The notes under the pieces: model-generated
What the model was told of the DNA's origin: nothing
Seen by the model: only the letters and a program-made list of their open reading frames with translations
Databases searched by the model: none
Part shown: piece after piece, positions 21,982-33,101 of the stretch
Position numbering within the stretch: the stretch's first letter is position 1
Layout of the letters: the number at the start of each line of letters is the position of its first letter
Translations under genes and position numbers: made by a program
Source: Pegoplata infirma
Lineage: Eukaryota > Arthropoda > Insecta > Diptera > Anthomyiidae
Direction: 5' to 3'
Assembly (NCBI GenBank): GCA_963921195.1
Contig: OY992537.1
Span: forward strand, 179,444,065 to 179,508,064
Length of the DNA stretch: 64,000 bases

Positions 21982-22799
21982 AAATTTGAGATTGGGCAGC
22001 TAAAAAAGCTGGTAACCCTTATTTTTGTCCCCTCATTCCCATATTCAAGTTTCAGGACAATCGGTGGGTGACCTGTGAAAGACCTCCCTTGTTAGAGTTT
22101 TTGGTGAAAACAATAAAAACGTCTCATTATAGCGAAACAGTCCAATGGTTCTAGTGGAAACCTGATCCACGTCACCACGTTCAAGGGCTAGCAAGCTACC
22201 AAAGTGTTTTTTGTTATTCGCACCAATTTTAGAGCAACCCAGTCGGCAAACATCTTCACACAACCAGTAACAGAACCGAAAAAACCGCTACCAAAACCGG
22301 GAAAATTGGTATTCCCGCGAATACCGTGAGCCAGGAAATGTGTGGATCTAATACATTTCATATGCTAGAGGGTATTTGAGATTCGGCAAAGTCGAATACG
22401 AAACTCTTCTTGCAATTTAAATTGCATCAACTAATTGTTGGTTGGTGTGATAACAAGTAATTGCCCTTTTGTTTAACTATGCATTAGTTGTTTCTACAAT
22501 TACAAATTTTAAAAATAATTTTAGTAGATAAATATGGAAATTTATTTGTGGACTGTAATACTTTTTGGTTTTTATTTTGCTTTAGAAAAATGTTTATTTT
22601 AAAAGTTGTCACATTTTATATCAGTTTATTTATCTTGGTAACTGTTTTTTCATTGTTGAACAAACACATTTATATAAGTGTTATATTATTTATGTGTTCT
22701 AATAATAATAATATTTGCTAAAGCGTTTAAACTTTTAAAAACTACTGTTTATTATTCACACCTAAAATAATTGAAATAAATTTTTTTGCAATTAGAATT
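21982..22799. other. no gene seen; DINE 3' tail near 22371-22412
   Basis: Around 22371-22412 GAGGGTATTTGAGATTCGGC, the stem TTCGGCAAAGTCGAA and CTTCTTGC form a stranded DINE-1-like 3' end on the plus strand. The less AT-rich segment 22045-22330 has a 72-codon minus frame with no domain I can name; it may be an old LINE fragment. The rest is AT-rich. Confidence 0.45.
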
Positions 22800-23335
22800 A
22801 GAGTAACAATGGAACGAATGATAAACTCATATTTGCTTGGAGTGATTGACCCGGGGGTGCATTCGATTAGGAAACATGCATACAGCAAGGTTAGATCATG
22901 AGCTCGTTGGTACCATCGAGAGATCGCTTTCGGAGTATAGGGGCTGACCTCATAACGTCTGAATTGGGAGCGTCTGCAAAATCTTAACTTGTCTGGTTCT
23001 TTGGAACCCGGCACTGAATTTAATGCTGCTCTCTAGAAGCATGTGGTTGTCATGTTGTTGCATATGCTGACGATGTCGCGATAGCAAGCACCTGCTAATA
23101 TTAAGGGTTATTTTTTAGGGTTCTCTGTGGACTAGGAGTTGATCCGACTAAAACTGAGCTTGTTTTGTTTACAAGGAAAAATAAGATTCCTGCTTTTGAT
23201 CCCATTTTTCTGGACGTCACTGAAATTGCCTTGTCAGATGGAGCCAAGTATCTTAAAGTATTTATAGATAGGAAGTTTAATTTCAGGCGTAATATTGAGA
23301 ACGAAAAACGATTGCTTTATATTCCAAATAGCTGA
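22800..23335 (+). pseudogene. LINE reverse transcriptase remnant (I/R1/LOA-like)
   Basis: A heavily frameshifted RT fragment. Around 23042-23100 one frame reads CGCHVVAYADDVAIAS, the catalytic YADD box. Further on, GLGVDPTKTELVLFTR and then ALSDGAKYLKVFIDRKFNF match the region after the palm domain in I/R1/LOA-type LINEs (family knowledge: G..V.P.KTELVLF.RK...D.AKYLGV.LD.KL.W). A stop follows soon after the YADD box. No EN or RNase H part is visible nearby. Confidence 0.75.
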
Positions 23336-23580
23336 TGCGCCTGACGTTGCCTGGTTCCACTTATATGTAAATATCTAAATAGCTTCTCCCCAGCGCCACT
23401 TAACGGGTCCATTCACACAATTTTCTCATAACGAAACATACAGAGCACTGTGGGCCGAGATGGTAGGTTTTTTTTGGCGAAATGTCTCTACAGTTCGTAA
23501 ATGTGAACCGATTTTTTTGAAATTCAGAATATAAACTTATATTAGGGTTATAAATAAGTGCCTTGATTTCTTTTGAAATC

Positions 23581-23635
23581 GGACATACAAGGAAAATATT
23601 TCAGGTACACCCTGAAATAGTTTCCTTGTATGTCC
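23581..23635. repeat. 25-bp-stem hairpin
   Basis: Left arm from GGACATACAAGG, right arm to CCTTGTATGTCC; 25-bp stem with one mismatch and a 5-nt TACAC loop. A further TTGTATGTCC follows directly. Probably a short MITE end or slippage product. No conserved small-RNA family is recognised. Confidence 0.75.
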
Positions 23636-23724
23636 TTGTATGTCCACATTTTTAATAAAATTTACAGATTTTAAGGTGAAATAAATAAAGGGACACTTGT
23701 CTTTTGTTTTGTATTTGAATGGCA

Positions 23725-24070
23725 GATGGGCGCTGGTCACGGGGTTGCGTGACTCATAAAAAAACGTGATTAACGCGTGATTGTGAGTGATTTTCATTTA
23801 AATCACGTGATTGTGAGTGAGTGATTATAGAATGAGTCGAATTTTTGCGTGAGTCATTCATTTTTTTCTGCGTCATTTGATTTTTTTTTATAAAGGATTT
23901 ATTTTTTTTTCTTGCAAAAAAATTGTTAAGCAAATTTTTTTGGTAATCAAAAATTGTAGACCGTAATTAAAGCTTGCGTAACTTACGCGTGAGCGTGATT
24001 GAATTTGGCGTGAGTAACGCTTCAGCAATTTATTTTTACTTACGTGAATAGTAAGTGAGCGTAAGTAAAG
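23725..24070. mobile_element. GTGAGTGA-rich hAT relic
   Basis: AGATGGGCGC near the left edge resembles the TAGAGATGGGC end of 19071-19637, followed by ACGTGATTGTGAGTGAGTGA words. The right end is lost where the next DINE-1-like element begins. Confidence 0.55.
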
Positions 24071-24073
24071 AAA

Positions 24074-24880
24074 ACATGTAAGAATATTATAGTCGGTTAA
24101 GACCGACCATATAATACCCTACACCAGAGTTTCACAGAAAATGCGTCGCAAGTTCAAACTAGGACCGGTTAGATCCATACTTCGTAAGATCTTCAATAAG
24201 TATTTAAAACATACACAAACAAAATTTGAGTGAAATTTGCTTATTTTGGTTGCCAATAGACCGATTTTACTGAATATCGGGCAAAATTTTTGTATGGGTC
24301 TAAGGCCAAAAATGGTCCAATTATATTCAGAATTGATTAGACCACCAAACCACACATTTAACACCTACCAACAAAATTTTTCTGAAATATTTCCAATTTT
24401 CATGATTTTTGAGAAATTTATGTGAATATCGGGGGATGGTTTGTATGGGGACTACAAGAAGAACTGTTACGATTCCTTTAAAATTCGGAATGATGATTTG
24501 TGATTAGAAAAATTGTTTAGCTGCCAAGTTTCGAAGACCTACCTATTATAATACGGTTATTAGAGTCATGTGTGCCAAAATTAAGCGGACCTTTGTATGG
24601 GGGCCAGGTCTAAACATGTACCGATTGATTTCAATAGGCTTCGTCCTTAGGCCAAATGAAGCTTAAGTTTCAAATTTCAGCCAAATCGATTAATAATTCG
24701 TGTTTACACCGTTTACATGGACAGACAGACTGACGGACGGACACACGGACGGGCATAGCTAGATCGACTCAAAAAGTGATTCTGAGTCGATCGGTATACT
24801 TAAAAGTAGGTCTAGGACCAATATTTCAGGTAGTTACAAACATCAGCACAAACTCATTATACCCTATAGGGTAGGGTATA
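24074..24880 (-). mobile_element. DINE-1-like element, family A
   Basis: Stem-loop GGTCGGTCTTAACCGAC (minus sense) near the left end, TAATACCCTACACCAGAG, middle blocks as at 6082-6910, an ACAGACAGACTGACGGACGG run near 24720, and a 5' palindrome shortened to ACCCTATAGGGTAGGGTATA. The site where 7116-8125 carries a MITE is empty here. Confidence 0.8.
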
Positions 24881-24949
24881 CAAATTACACTCAAAAAAAT
24901 ATTGTTGTTTTTTTTACAAAAAATATAATATTTCTAATCAAAATTGTTA

Positions 24950-25040
24950 ATATCTTTCACGCTAGAAATTTTTTTAAAGGGCATTGTGGAGAATATTCAT
25001 GGATTCGGCCAAGTCGAATTTAAATTTCCTACTTGTTTTA
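24950..25040 (+). mobile_element. stranded DINE-1-like 3' end, family B
   Basis: GGGCATTGTGGAGAATATTC, stem TTCGGCCAAGTCGAA, then TTTCCTACTTGTTT. Preceded by a CACTCAAAAAAATATTG motif. Only the terminus remains. Confidence 0.7.
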
Positions 25041-25069
25041 TGATAACATCACTTGAATTCATAATTTTC

Positions 25070-27080
25070 CTTAAAACTTATATGACCAAATCCATGGGAA
25101 ATTTAACTGACGGATCACCGATTTTGTTTATTTTTGGTTATTTGATAAAGCTTTGTAAATGATTAAAAACCATATATATTTATACCCTACACCACACTGT
25201 GGTACAGGGTATAATGGGTTTGTGCTGATGTTTGTAACTACCCAAAATATTGGTCCTAGACCCACTTTTAAGTATACCGATCGACTCAGAATCACTTTTA
25301 GAGTCGATTTAGCGATGTCCGTCCGTCTGTCTGTCTGTCCATGTAAACGGTGTAAACACGATACAGGTCGCAATTTTTAATCAATTGACTTGAAATTTGA
25401 AACTTAAGCCTCTTTTGGCCCAACGACGAAGCCTATTGAAATTCGAAAAAATCGGTCCATATTTAGGTCCTCTTTAGTTTTGGCTCAAATGACTCTAATA
25501 GCCGCATTTAGGTATCTTTTCGAAATTTGCCAGGTAATCATGTTTCATCTACACAAATCACCATTTCAAATTTTAAAAAAATCGGACCAGTTCTTCTTGT
25601 AGCCCCCATACAAACCACCTTCCCAATTTTCACATAAATCTCTCAAATTTCATGAAAATAGAAAATATTTAATTAAAATTCTGTTTGTGTATGTTAAACG
25701 CGTACTTTAATAACCTTATCAAATATGATTATCATCGGACCATTTTTGGACTTAAGGCCCATGTGAAAATTTCGCCCGATATTTAGTTGAAGAGGTTTAT
25801 TGTCAACAAAAAGAAGCCTATTTCACTCAAATTTGATTTGTGCGTGCTTTTTACACTTATTAAAGATTTGACAAAATATAGATCTAATCAGTCCATGTTT
25901 GAACTTGGGACCCATTTTCCGGAAAACTCTGGTGTAGGGTATTATATGGTCGGTCTTGACCGACTATAATTTTCTTGTTTTTTTTTTTTTTTTGATCAAT
26001 ACTTTGGGCGTTTAAAAAAGCGCTTTTTTGACAATATTGACTTTTAGACAGTTTTTTAACATTTTTGTTCTCGGAAACCGTAAGTCGTACGAAAAAAGAT
26101 TTAAAATTCAGAAACAAAAATTTTATTTTTTTTTAATTTCAACAAAAAATTTTGAAAACCATATTTAAATGTCCTTTTTTCCTGGGAAGGACACCATGGA
26201 TTTCCAAAATCAAAATTTTGTATTAAAGTTTAAAATGTCCTTTTATCGCTGTAAAATTTTCAGAGAGGTGTTTTTTCGTATTGTTGAGCAATTAATTTTT
26301 AAAGTTTGTTAGATCGCCAAATATTTGATTTTTTTAAATTTTGGCAAAAAATCAAAAATTTAGCTTTATCCTTTAGATAGGACATTCCAATATTGTTTTA
26401 AAAAAATTGTTGTTAAATTTTTTTTGAAATTGTTTTTTTGTTTCTAAATTTAAAATCTCCATAATTTTATCAACAATATTGTCACAGAAAGTTTTTTCGT
26501 ACAACAAACGGTTTCCGAGTAAAAAAACACAAAAAATCTGTCTAGAGCCAACTAACTATTGGATTTTTTGCCAATATTTTGAAAAAAAATCAAATATTTG
26601 GCTCTCTAACAAACTTTGAAAATTTATTGTTCAACAATGCGAAAAAAAACATCTCTCTGAAATTTTAACAGCGTTATAAGGGCATTCTAAACTTTAAAAC
26701 AAAATTTTGCTTTTGGAAATCCATAGTGTCCTTCCCAAGAAAAAGGAACATTCAAATATTGTTTTCAAAAATTTTTGAAATTTTTTTTTTTTTTTTTAAT
26801 TTTGAATCTTCATAATTTTATCTACAATATTGTTTTTAAAAGTTTTTTCGTACGACTTACGGTTTCCGAGTACAAAAATGTAAAAAAAACTGTCTAAAAG
26901 TCAATATTGTCAAAAAAGCGCTTTATTTAAACGCCCATATCTTCCAAAGTATTGATCCAAAATAAGTAAAAAAGTATGTGGTATTTAATCATTTACGAAG
27001 CTCTATCAAATAACCAAAAATAAACAAAATCGGTGATCCGTCAGTTAAATTTCCCATGGATTTGCTCATATTAGTTAAAG
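25070..27080. mobile_element. large palindromic element, interrupted by DINE
   Basis: Arms of about 560-600 bp. Outer arm: 25086-25165 (CCATGGGAAATTTAACTGAC) is complementary to about 26990-27068. Inner arm: 25994-26470 (GATCAATACTTTGGGCGTTT, GGAAACCGTAAGTCGTACG) is complementary to about 26480-26957. The left arm is split by a DINE-1-like element at 25181-25979, while the right arm reads through without it (TGATCCAAAATAAGTAAAAAAG), giving an internal empty site. No TIR boundary or ORF is clear. Confidence 0.85.
25181..25979 (+). mobile_element. DINE-1-like element, family A, complete
   Basis: Plus orientation: TATACCCTACACCACACTGT palindrome, TGTTTGTAACTACCCAAAAT, GTATACCGATCGACTCAGAA, GATGTCCGTCCGTCTGTC, middle, then GGTGTAGGGTATTATATGG, hairpin GGTCGGTCTTGACCGAC and end ATTTTCTTGT. 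Best full-length family A reference in the window. The frames at 25128-25380 are artefacts. Confidence 0.9.
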
Positions 27081-27793
27081 TACAAAACGTTTTACTGATT
27101 TTTGTTTAATACATATTTTATAGAGCTGTCAAATTTTTTGACATTTACATATCATATCAACATGATATTAGTGATTTAAGTTTGTTTACAATTAAATAAA
27201 CATAAATTACTATTTAACAACTTTACAATAGATAATATTGTAATAAAGTATAATTAAAATTAAAAAGGCCCTGTTTATATATTTATATACTATTTTATAT
27301 ATAATTAAAATTTTAAAATCATCACAATAATAATATTTTCCTCAATGACAGTTTTGTGTAATTCCAAAACTAATAATTTAACGCTATGGATTTTATTTAT
27401 AAATGAAATGACCTACAATAACCCACATTAAATTTTAGAAATAAAAACTATATGAATTGTAATTACAACTTGCAAGTTTTAAATATTCTTTGAAATTTTT
27501 GAAATAATAAAAACTGAAGAATTTATTTTACAAAAAAATAAAAAAATCCAAACTTTTGTATTAAAAATTCAACGAACTTGAATCTTTTGGTATAATCATT
27601 GCCAAAATGATGATTAATAAAAAAAAACTAAAAATTTATTTCAGTTTTTATTTCAAATGGCTCTCGGTGCACGAGGCTTTTTAAACATTGGCCTATTGTA
27701 AAATTTGTTTGGTAATCCTTTATGTTTTTTTTTTTCTGTGTGTAAAGTATTATTCTAACATGTTTCAACAACTACTGTTGAACATGCATTCAT
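27081..27793. other. no gene seen
   Basis: AT-rich, low-complexity sequence between repeats. A TTTTTTTTTTCTGTGTGTA near 27730 resembles a CACAGAAAA MITE right end, but no left partner is visible. Confidence 0.4.
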
Positions 27794-28281
27794 TTTAAAA
27801 CACAGTACATAAGTAGTATGCAAACAGACATGTTTTCTAGAAAGTTTCCAACATGGCGGCTAATATGATTCATCTTGTTTTTTACACGAACAAATTTTTA
27901 GTTGCTTTCATTTTGTTTTTAAGAACAAATTTAAAACAAAACAGGTAAATTTACTAAATCTGAAGAAAATTTTTTAGTAAAAAATATAAAAAAATGTGGA
28001 AAATGCAACAATTCTCAATCACAACCATGTTTTCTTGTCAATTTTACTTATTTCAAGTTACCTTAAATTGTTTGTTATTTAAAAAATGTTATTTGTGTTT
28101 TATTTAACTAAATTTAAAGTTTATTTTGCTTTAACATTTTCTTTTGTTCTTTTGCTTCGTTTATTTCTTGTGTGTTTTCTTGTTGCTCTTCTTTTTGTGT
28201 TGTTGTTTTTTATGAAACGTCAAAAGTTCACATTTAATCCAACACCCTGTTTGCATACTACTTATGTACTGTGTTTTAAAC
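27794..28281. repeat. perfect 34-bp inverted repeat bounding 420 bp
   Basis: 27794-27827 (TTTAAAACACAGTACATAAG...) is exactly complementary to 28248-28281. The interior is AT-rich. The plus frame at 28086-28361 begins with a Leu/Phe/Val-rich run from T-rich DNA and crosses the right arm, so it is unlikely to be a gene. Possibly a MITE with 34-bp TIRs; no target duplication found. Confidence 0.75.
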
Positions 28282-28614
28282 TACCAACCAAACCACCAAG
28301 TAAGCGAAATGACCATAAGAGTCTTGAATATTATCTACTGACATCACCGTTGTTTCTTTAATTTGGTTAGACATGAAATAGTAACAAGCGCAAAAAAAAC
28401 TAATTCTCACTCTAACAAAATGTATAAAAGATAATGTACAGTGCTGAAAATTTTACTATGACAAAATCTTTATCATTCAATTTGAAACTGTTCAAGACTT
28501 ATTTGTAGTTTTACTAATTCTGCTTACAGAGTTTTAAAAATTGTTTATGCTGTTTTTAGCAAATAATTTAGTATTTTTTTCTGATTTTTCTACTGATTTC
28601 AGAGAAATTAAATC
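28282..28614. other. no gene seen
   Basis: AT-rich lead-in to the 35-bp minisatellite; nothing recognised. Confidence 0.35.
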
Positions 28615-29325
28615 GGATTCAGAAAAAAGTCTCAGAAAAAAATATCTCAGATTCTGAGACATTTTTCTTATAGAAAAAGTCTCAGATTCTAATACATGTT
28701 TATTATAGAAAAAGTCTCAGATTCTCAGACATTTTTCCTATAGAAAAAGTCTCAGATTCGGAGGCATTTTTCCTAAAGAAGAAGTCTCAGATTCTGAGAC
28801 ATTTTTCTTATACAAAAAGTCTCAGATTCTGAGACATTTTTCTTATAGAAAAAGGCTCAGATTCTGAGATATTTTTCTTATAGAAAAAGTCTCAAATTCT
28901 GAGATATTTTTCTTATAGAAAAAGTCTCAGATTCTTAGATATTTTTCTTATAGAAAAAGTCTCAGATTCTGAGACATTTTTCTTATAGAAAAAGTCTCAG
29001 ATTCTGAGACATTTTTCCTATAGAAAAAGTCTCAGATTCTGAGACATTTTTCCTATAGAAAAAGTCTCAGATTCTGAGACATTTTTCCTATAGAAAAAGT
29101 CTCAGATTCTGAGACATTTTTCCTATAGAAAAAGTCTCAGATTCTGAGACATTTTTCCTATAGAAAAAGTCTCAGAATGTGAGATATTTTTCTTGTAGAA
29201 AAAGTCTCAGCTTGTGAGATATTTTTCTCGTAGAAAAAGTTTCAGCTTATGAGATACTTTTCTTATGAGTTTCAGATTCTGAGACATTTTTCTTATGAGT
29301 TTCAGATTCTGAAACATTTTTCCTA
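28615..29325. repeat. 35-bp minisatellite of hairpins
   Basis: About 20 tandem units of 35 bp. Core GTCTCAGATTCTGAGAC is a 7-bp stem with an ATT loop, joined by ATTTTTC(C/T)TATAGAAAAA. Units in the middle (about 28960-29160) are nearly identical; edges are diverged, the usual sign of unequal exchange or slippage in the centre. Not a CRISPR array: there are no unique spacers. Confidence 0.9.
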
Positions 29326-29497
29326 TACACTCAAAAAATAACTTAGTCAAAATATTAGTAAAAGGTGTTGTAATGTAAGTCAACTAAACTTTGACAAAAA
29401 AAATTGTAAAAATTTAATTTTTACAGAACTTTTTGGTAATTTAATATTTGTAAAATACAAAATTTTTTGGTATTTTTACTATATTTTTTGCTATTTT

Positions 29498-29905
29498 TTT
29501 ATACCCTCCAACCACAGTATGGGGGTATACTCACTTTGTCATTCCGTTTGTAACGCATCGAAATATCGGCCGGGGACCCCATAAAGTATATATATTATCG
29601 ATCTATGATCGATTCTAAAAAATTCTGTGAATGTCCGTCTGTCCGTCTGGCTGTAGATAACACAATGCAGTCCAAAATAAAACAGCTAGACTCCTGAAGT
29701 TTGGCACAAATATGTCATACGTTCATAGGCAGGTTAAGTTCGTGAATGGGCAAAATCGGGCCAGAGGGAAAAAGTTCCCCCTTTAAGAACTGAACCAACC
29801 TCTGAAAAAATATAATTTTCTTACATGTTTTTTTGTATTTTTGTTAAATAAATGAAATATTTGGTATATTTATCGCGATGGGAAGTTTGTTTCAAAGCAA
29901 CTTTG
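29498..29905 (+). mobile_element. DINE-1-like element, family C, 5' part
   Basis: TATACCCTCCAACCACAGTA palindrome, TTTGTCATTCCGTTTGTAAC, GACCCCATAAAGTATATATAT, GATGTCCGTCTGTCCGTCTG, then TAGACTCCTGAAGTTTGGCA and TTCGTGAATGGGCAAAATC. At about 29905 it is joined to a family B fragment (TCATGATCCTCGATCGAT), a chimeric junction. Confidence 0.75.
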
Positions 29906-29931
29906 ATCCTTTCATGATCCTCGATCGATTA

Positions 29932-30469
29932 CACTAAAAAACTGTAATGTTAGCAAAAAAGCTTGTAAACCTACAAGAAAATTTGCTGATTTTGAATCCA
30001 CAATTTTTTTGCTAAAGTTAGCAAAAATGTTTTGCCAATAATTAGTTAACTAAATTTTTTTTTTTTTTAACTTAGTTAATACACATCTCAGGACCCCATT
30101 GGGTTCGGACCCGATAGGTCCAGACCCCGATGGGCCTAGACCTAGTTGGGTTCCTTAAAAATCGTCATAGTTTTTGATCCAAAATTTGTAGCAGTTTCGC
30201 TCTACCTTGCTTAGTTTTTGAGATACGTGATTATAGGTGACCACAGAAAAGCAAAATTAGCAAAAAAGCTTGTAAAAATTTGGTCAACTCAATTTTAAAT
30301 CTAGCAAAAAAAAAATTAGTTCAAATTTTGTTTAAAATTGCTAATGCGCTAAATGAAGTTTACAAGATATTTTTGCTAACATGCTAATCTCAACTAAAAA
30401 TTTGCTAAAAGTTAGCTAACCAGCATTAGCAAAAAAATTAGTAAATCTACTTATGTATTATTTTGAGTG
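29932..30469. mobile_element. TA-flanked MITE, CACTAAAAA ends
   Basis: CACTAAAAAACTGTAATG on the left, TTATTTTGAGTG on the right, TA on both sides (29930-29931, 30470-30471). It interrupts the family B block between CTCGATCGAT and GCGATGTCCG. Rich in GCTAACnTTnGCAAAA words in both orientations. Longer relative of 11325-11689. Confidence 0.8.
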
Positions 30470-31174
30470 TAGCGATGTCCGTCCGTCTGTCTGTCTGTCT
30501 GTTGAAAACTGAAGCTTGGCATATATGTTGGGCATTTACCTGGTCAGGTTGGTATTGCAATCCAGCAAAATCGATCCAGTGGTTCAAAAGTTATGAGCAA
30601 AAGACTGACTTTTGGCAAAGGTTTTTCGTGAATTTATGAGATAAAAAACACGCTAACTTTCAAAAGACAATTCTGAGGATGCTAAAGCTTGGCATATATT
30701 TTTGTCGTTCCCCTTGCCTAGTTCGTATTGAATTTCAGCCAAATCGGGCTAGTGGTTCAAAAGTTATTAGCAACACCGTGAATTTCAGATTAGTTTCACC
30801 TTAAATTCACGTGTTGAAAACCTGTTAAGCATGTTTTAAAAACATTTTTGAGTGACAAAAATATTTTACAACATATTTTTGTCACTCAAAAATATTTTTA
30901 CACTAAAAAAAATAAAAATGCACTCGAAAAAAATTTTACACTCAAAAAAAAAATTACACTCAAAAAAAAAAAATTTACACTCAAAAAAAAAAATTTAGTA
31001 AATTTGTTTTTTTTTTTCAAAAATTACTAAAAAAAAGTTGTTTAACACAAAATAAAATATTTCTAATCAAAAATGTTATTTTTTACGTTAGAAAATTATC
31101 TATCACTTAAAAAGGGCATTGTGGAGGGTATTCATAGATTTGGCAAAGTCGAATTTAACTTTTCTACTTGTTTT
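30470..31174 (+). mobile_element. DINE-1-like element, family B, 3' part
   Basis: GCGATGTCCGTCCGTCTGTC, TTGGCATATATGTTGGGCAT, GTGGTTCAAAAGTTATGAGC twice, CACTCAAAAAAAA motifs, then GGGCATTGTGGAGGGTATTC, hairpin TTTGGCAAAGTCGAA and ACTTTTCTACTTGTT. Its 5' part is the short 29906-29929 piece before the MITE. Confidence 0.8.
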
Positions 31175-32162
31175 TGTTTAATTTTACCATATTTAAATCT
31201 TTTCCAGTATACAAAATAGTTGTAGTTTATTTTATGAATATAATATTTTTTTTATTTAACACTAACCGACCGACCGATTGACTGAACGGTCATTTAACCG
31301 GTTTATTATATTTTTTTATTTTGCTTTTAGTTTATGTTTTTATGTTTTCAATGTCATGTTATTGTTATATTTTTTTAATTTTTTTTTTAATCATTTAAAT
31401 GTTTTATGTTTTATATTTTTACTATTTTTTCTAAGATATTGTTAGTTTGTTGACTTTTTCTTAACGAGATCAATAATCTCATATAAAGAATTTTAATTTA
31501 TGTGCACATTTATTTTATTTTATTTATTTTTTCCTAAAGTTTTTTTTACTTTTTCTTTTATTTTTTTTTTTTTATTTTTATTTTATTATTTTTTTGTAAA
31601 TGTTTCTTTTTTCATATAAAAATTGTATGAGCAAAAAATAAAAATTAACTACTTGTACCATAAATAATATGATAAAAATTTTCAAGGTTGAAAACTGGTT
31701 TCATATTTTAAAAAATTCTGTTTAAATTAAGTTGTTATTTTATTTATTTTTTTTTTTCTTAGTATTTTTGTATTTTGATTTCATTTTTTAAGAAATAAAA
31801 CGAACTTTACTTTCATTTAATATAAAAAAAGATAAAGAAGTTACAATAATTTTGTTTTACGTGTATTTTTTGTCTTACTTCTTAAAACGATACTTTCTAA
31901 AGAGAAAGTATAGTAAAATATTTTTTTTTTTGTTAATGTCTTTTATTTTAATTTCTTAAGGAAGGTAAATTGGTTAAAAAAAAAGCACAATATTTGTTAT
32001 AAATTATATTTGTTGACTTTATAATGGTTGATGTTAATTTTTTTTTTATTATTTTGTAAGCAAAAAAAACGTATAATGAGTCAACTCTACAACTAATTTG
32101 AAGTTAGTGTGGCTTAGAAATTTTTTATGTTTTTGCGAATGCTATTATTCCTAAAAAATCAA
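31175..32162. other. T-rich stretch, no gene
   Basis: Almost 1 kb of T and A runs on the plus strand with no repeat I can assign. ACCGACCGACCGATTGACTG near 31263 is a short GACC/GACN run. Confidence 0.5.
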
Positions 32163-32300
32163 CTAAAATTCGTTAAGATCAATTAAAGTTTGTAACAGAT
32201 CAATTGAAATTCGAAAAAGATCAAGTGGAATTCGTAACAGATCAATTGAAGTTCGAAAAAGATCAAGTGGAATTCGTAACAGATCAATTGAAGCTTGAAG
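32163..32300. repeat. ~21/42-bp tandem repeat, GATCAATTGAAATTCG
   Basis: Seven half-units alternating GATCAATTGAA.TTCGAAAAA and GATCAAGTGGAATTCGTAACA. The complementary word (TTTTACGAATT...CAATTGATC) makes up 52430-52640 and a short piece at 57128-57185. The repetitive SIDLLRIPLDLF minus frame here is a by-product. Confidence 0.8.
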
Positions 32301-32769
32301 AATATAAATTAAAAAAATTTTAAATTCATCTGAAGAGCCTGAGCTCAACTGTCTACAAAATATAGATCATGTCTGGCAATGTTGCAAAATAAGTATGTAC
32401 AAAGATCAGAATTGATGAAGGAGAAGAAAAATAATAATGGTTACTAGAAATAGAGTTTATTCACACACATTACACCTCTGCTCTACAAAAAAAAACAAGT
32501 AGAAAAGTCAACGCTCTACAATGCCCTTTTTAAAGGATACACAGAAAAAAATATCGTGAAATCAAAATTAACAAAACAAATTGTTAGCAACTAACTTCCA
32601 GTTCAACAACGTTTTTAATTGTATCAACAATGTATATAGTTAATGTGACAAAAATCCAATTTAATTTCCAATTAAATTCATCAATTAAAATCATTGTTAA
32701 AAAATGCAGAAAAAGCGCATTAATAACACAGACACTTTATAAATTCATTTAATGACGCTCAATATGTGA

Positions 32770-32838
32770 CGATAGCTCGGTGGTAGTGTGCTAGACTCAA
32801 ATGATGAACATTCCGGGTTCGCTGCCAGCTGGCGGAAA
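32770..32838 (+). ncRNA. tRNA-like pol III module 1
   Basis: A-box-like TAGCTCGGTGGTAGTG at 32773-32788 and a degenerate B box GGGTTCGCTGCC at 32815-32826, 42 nt apart, close to tRNA spacing. A T run follows, as in a pol III terminator. The most diverged of the three. The acceptor stem does not pair, so not a functional tRNA. Confidence 0.5.
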
Positions 32839-32924
32839 CATTTTTTTATTTTTATTTTAAATTATTTTTGTTTTGCTATTCTGCAACACCTTTTATACGC
32901 GTTAAGTCAAGTACAATATATATG

Positions 32925-33000
32925 AGAAATAGCACGGTGGTAGTGTGCTAGACTCGTACCATGTTAGTTGCCGGTTCGAATCCAGCTGCCGCTAGATGTT
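32925..33000 (+). ncRNA. tRNA-like pol III module 2
   Basis: A box TAGCACGGTGGTAGTG (32930-32945), canonical B box GGTTCGAATCC (32973-32983), 43-nt spacing, then a long T run. D arm GCAC...GTGT pairs; the anticodon and acceptor arms do not fold convincingly. Best seen as a SINE-type head or tRNA pseudogene. Confidence 0.6.
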
Positions 33001-33101
33001 TTTTTTTTTTTTTTTAGTTTTTTATATTATTTTTAAATAAAATACCATTAAAACCGGTTAATTTCCTTTAATATACGCGTATAGTCAATTACAAATATAT
33101 A

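Noticed and set aside
22045..22263. 72-codon minus ORF in a less AT-rich patch
   Set aside because: No recognisable motif; could be an old LINE fragment but not supportable.
28086..28361. 91-codon ORF resembling a signal or membrane peptide
   Set aside because: Hydrophobic run comes from T-rich DNA and the frame crosses the arm of a 34-bp inverted repeat.
28615..29325. CRISPR-like array with palindromic repeats
   Set aside because: The whole 35-bp unit repeats, linker included; there are no unique spacers.
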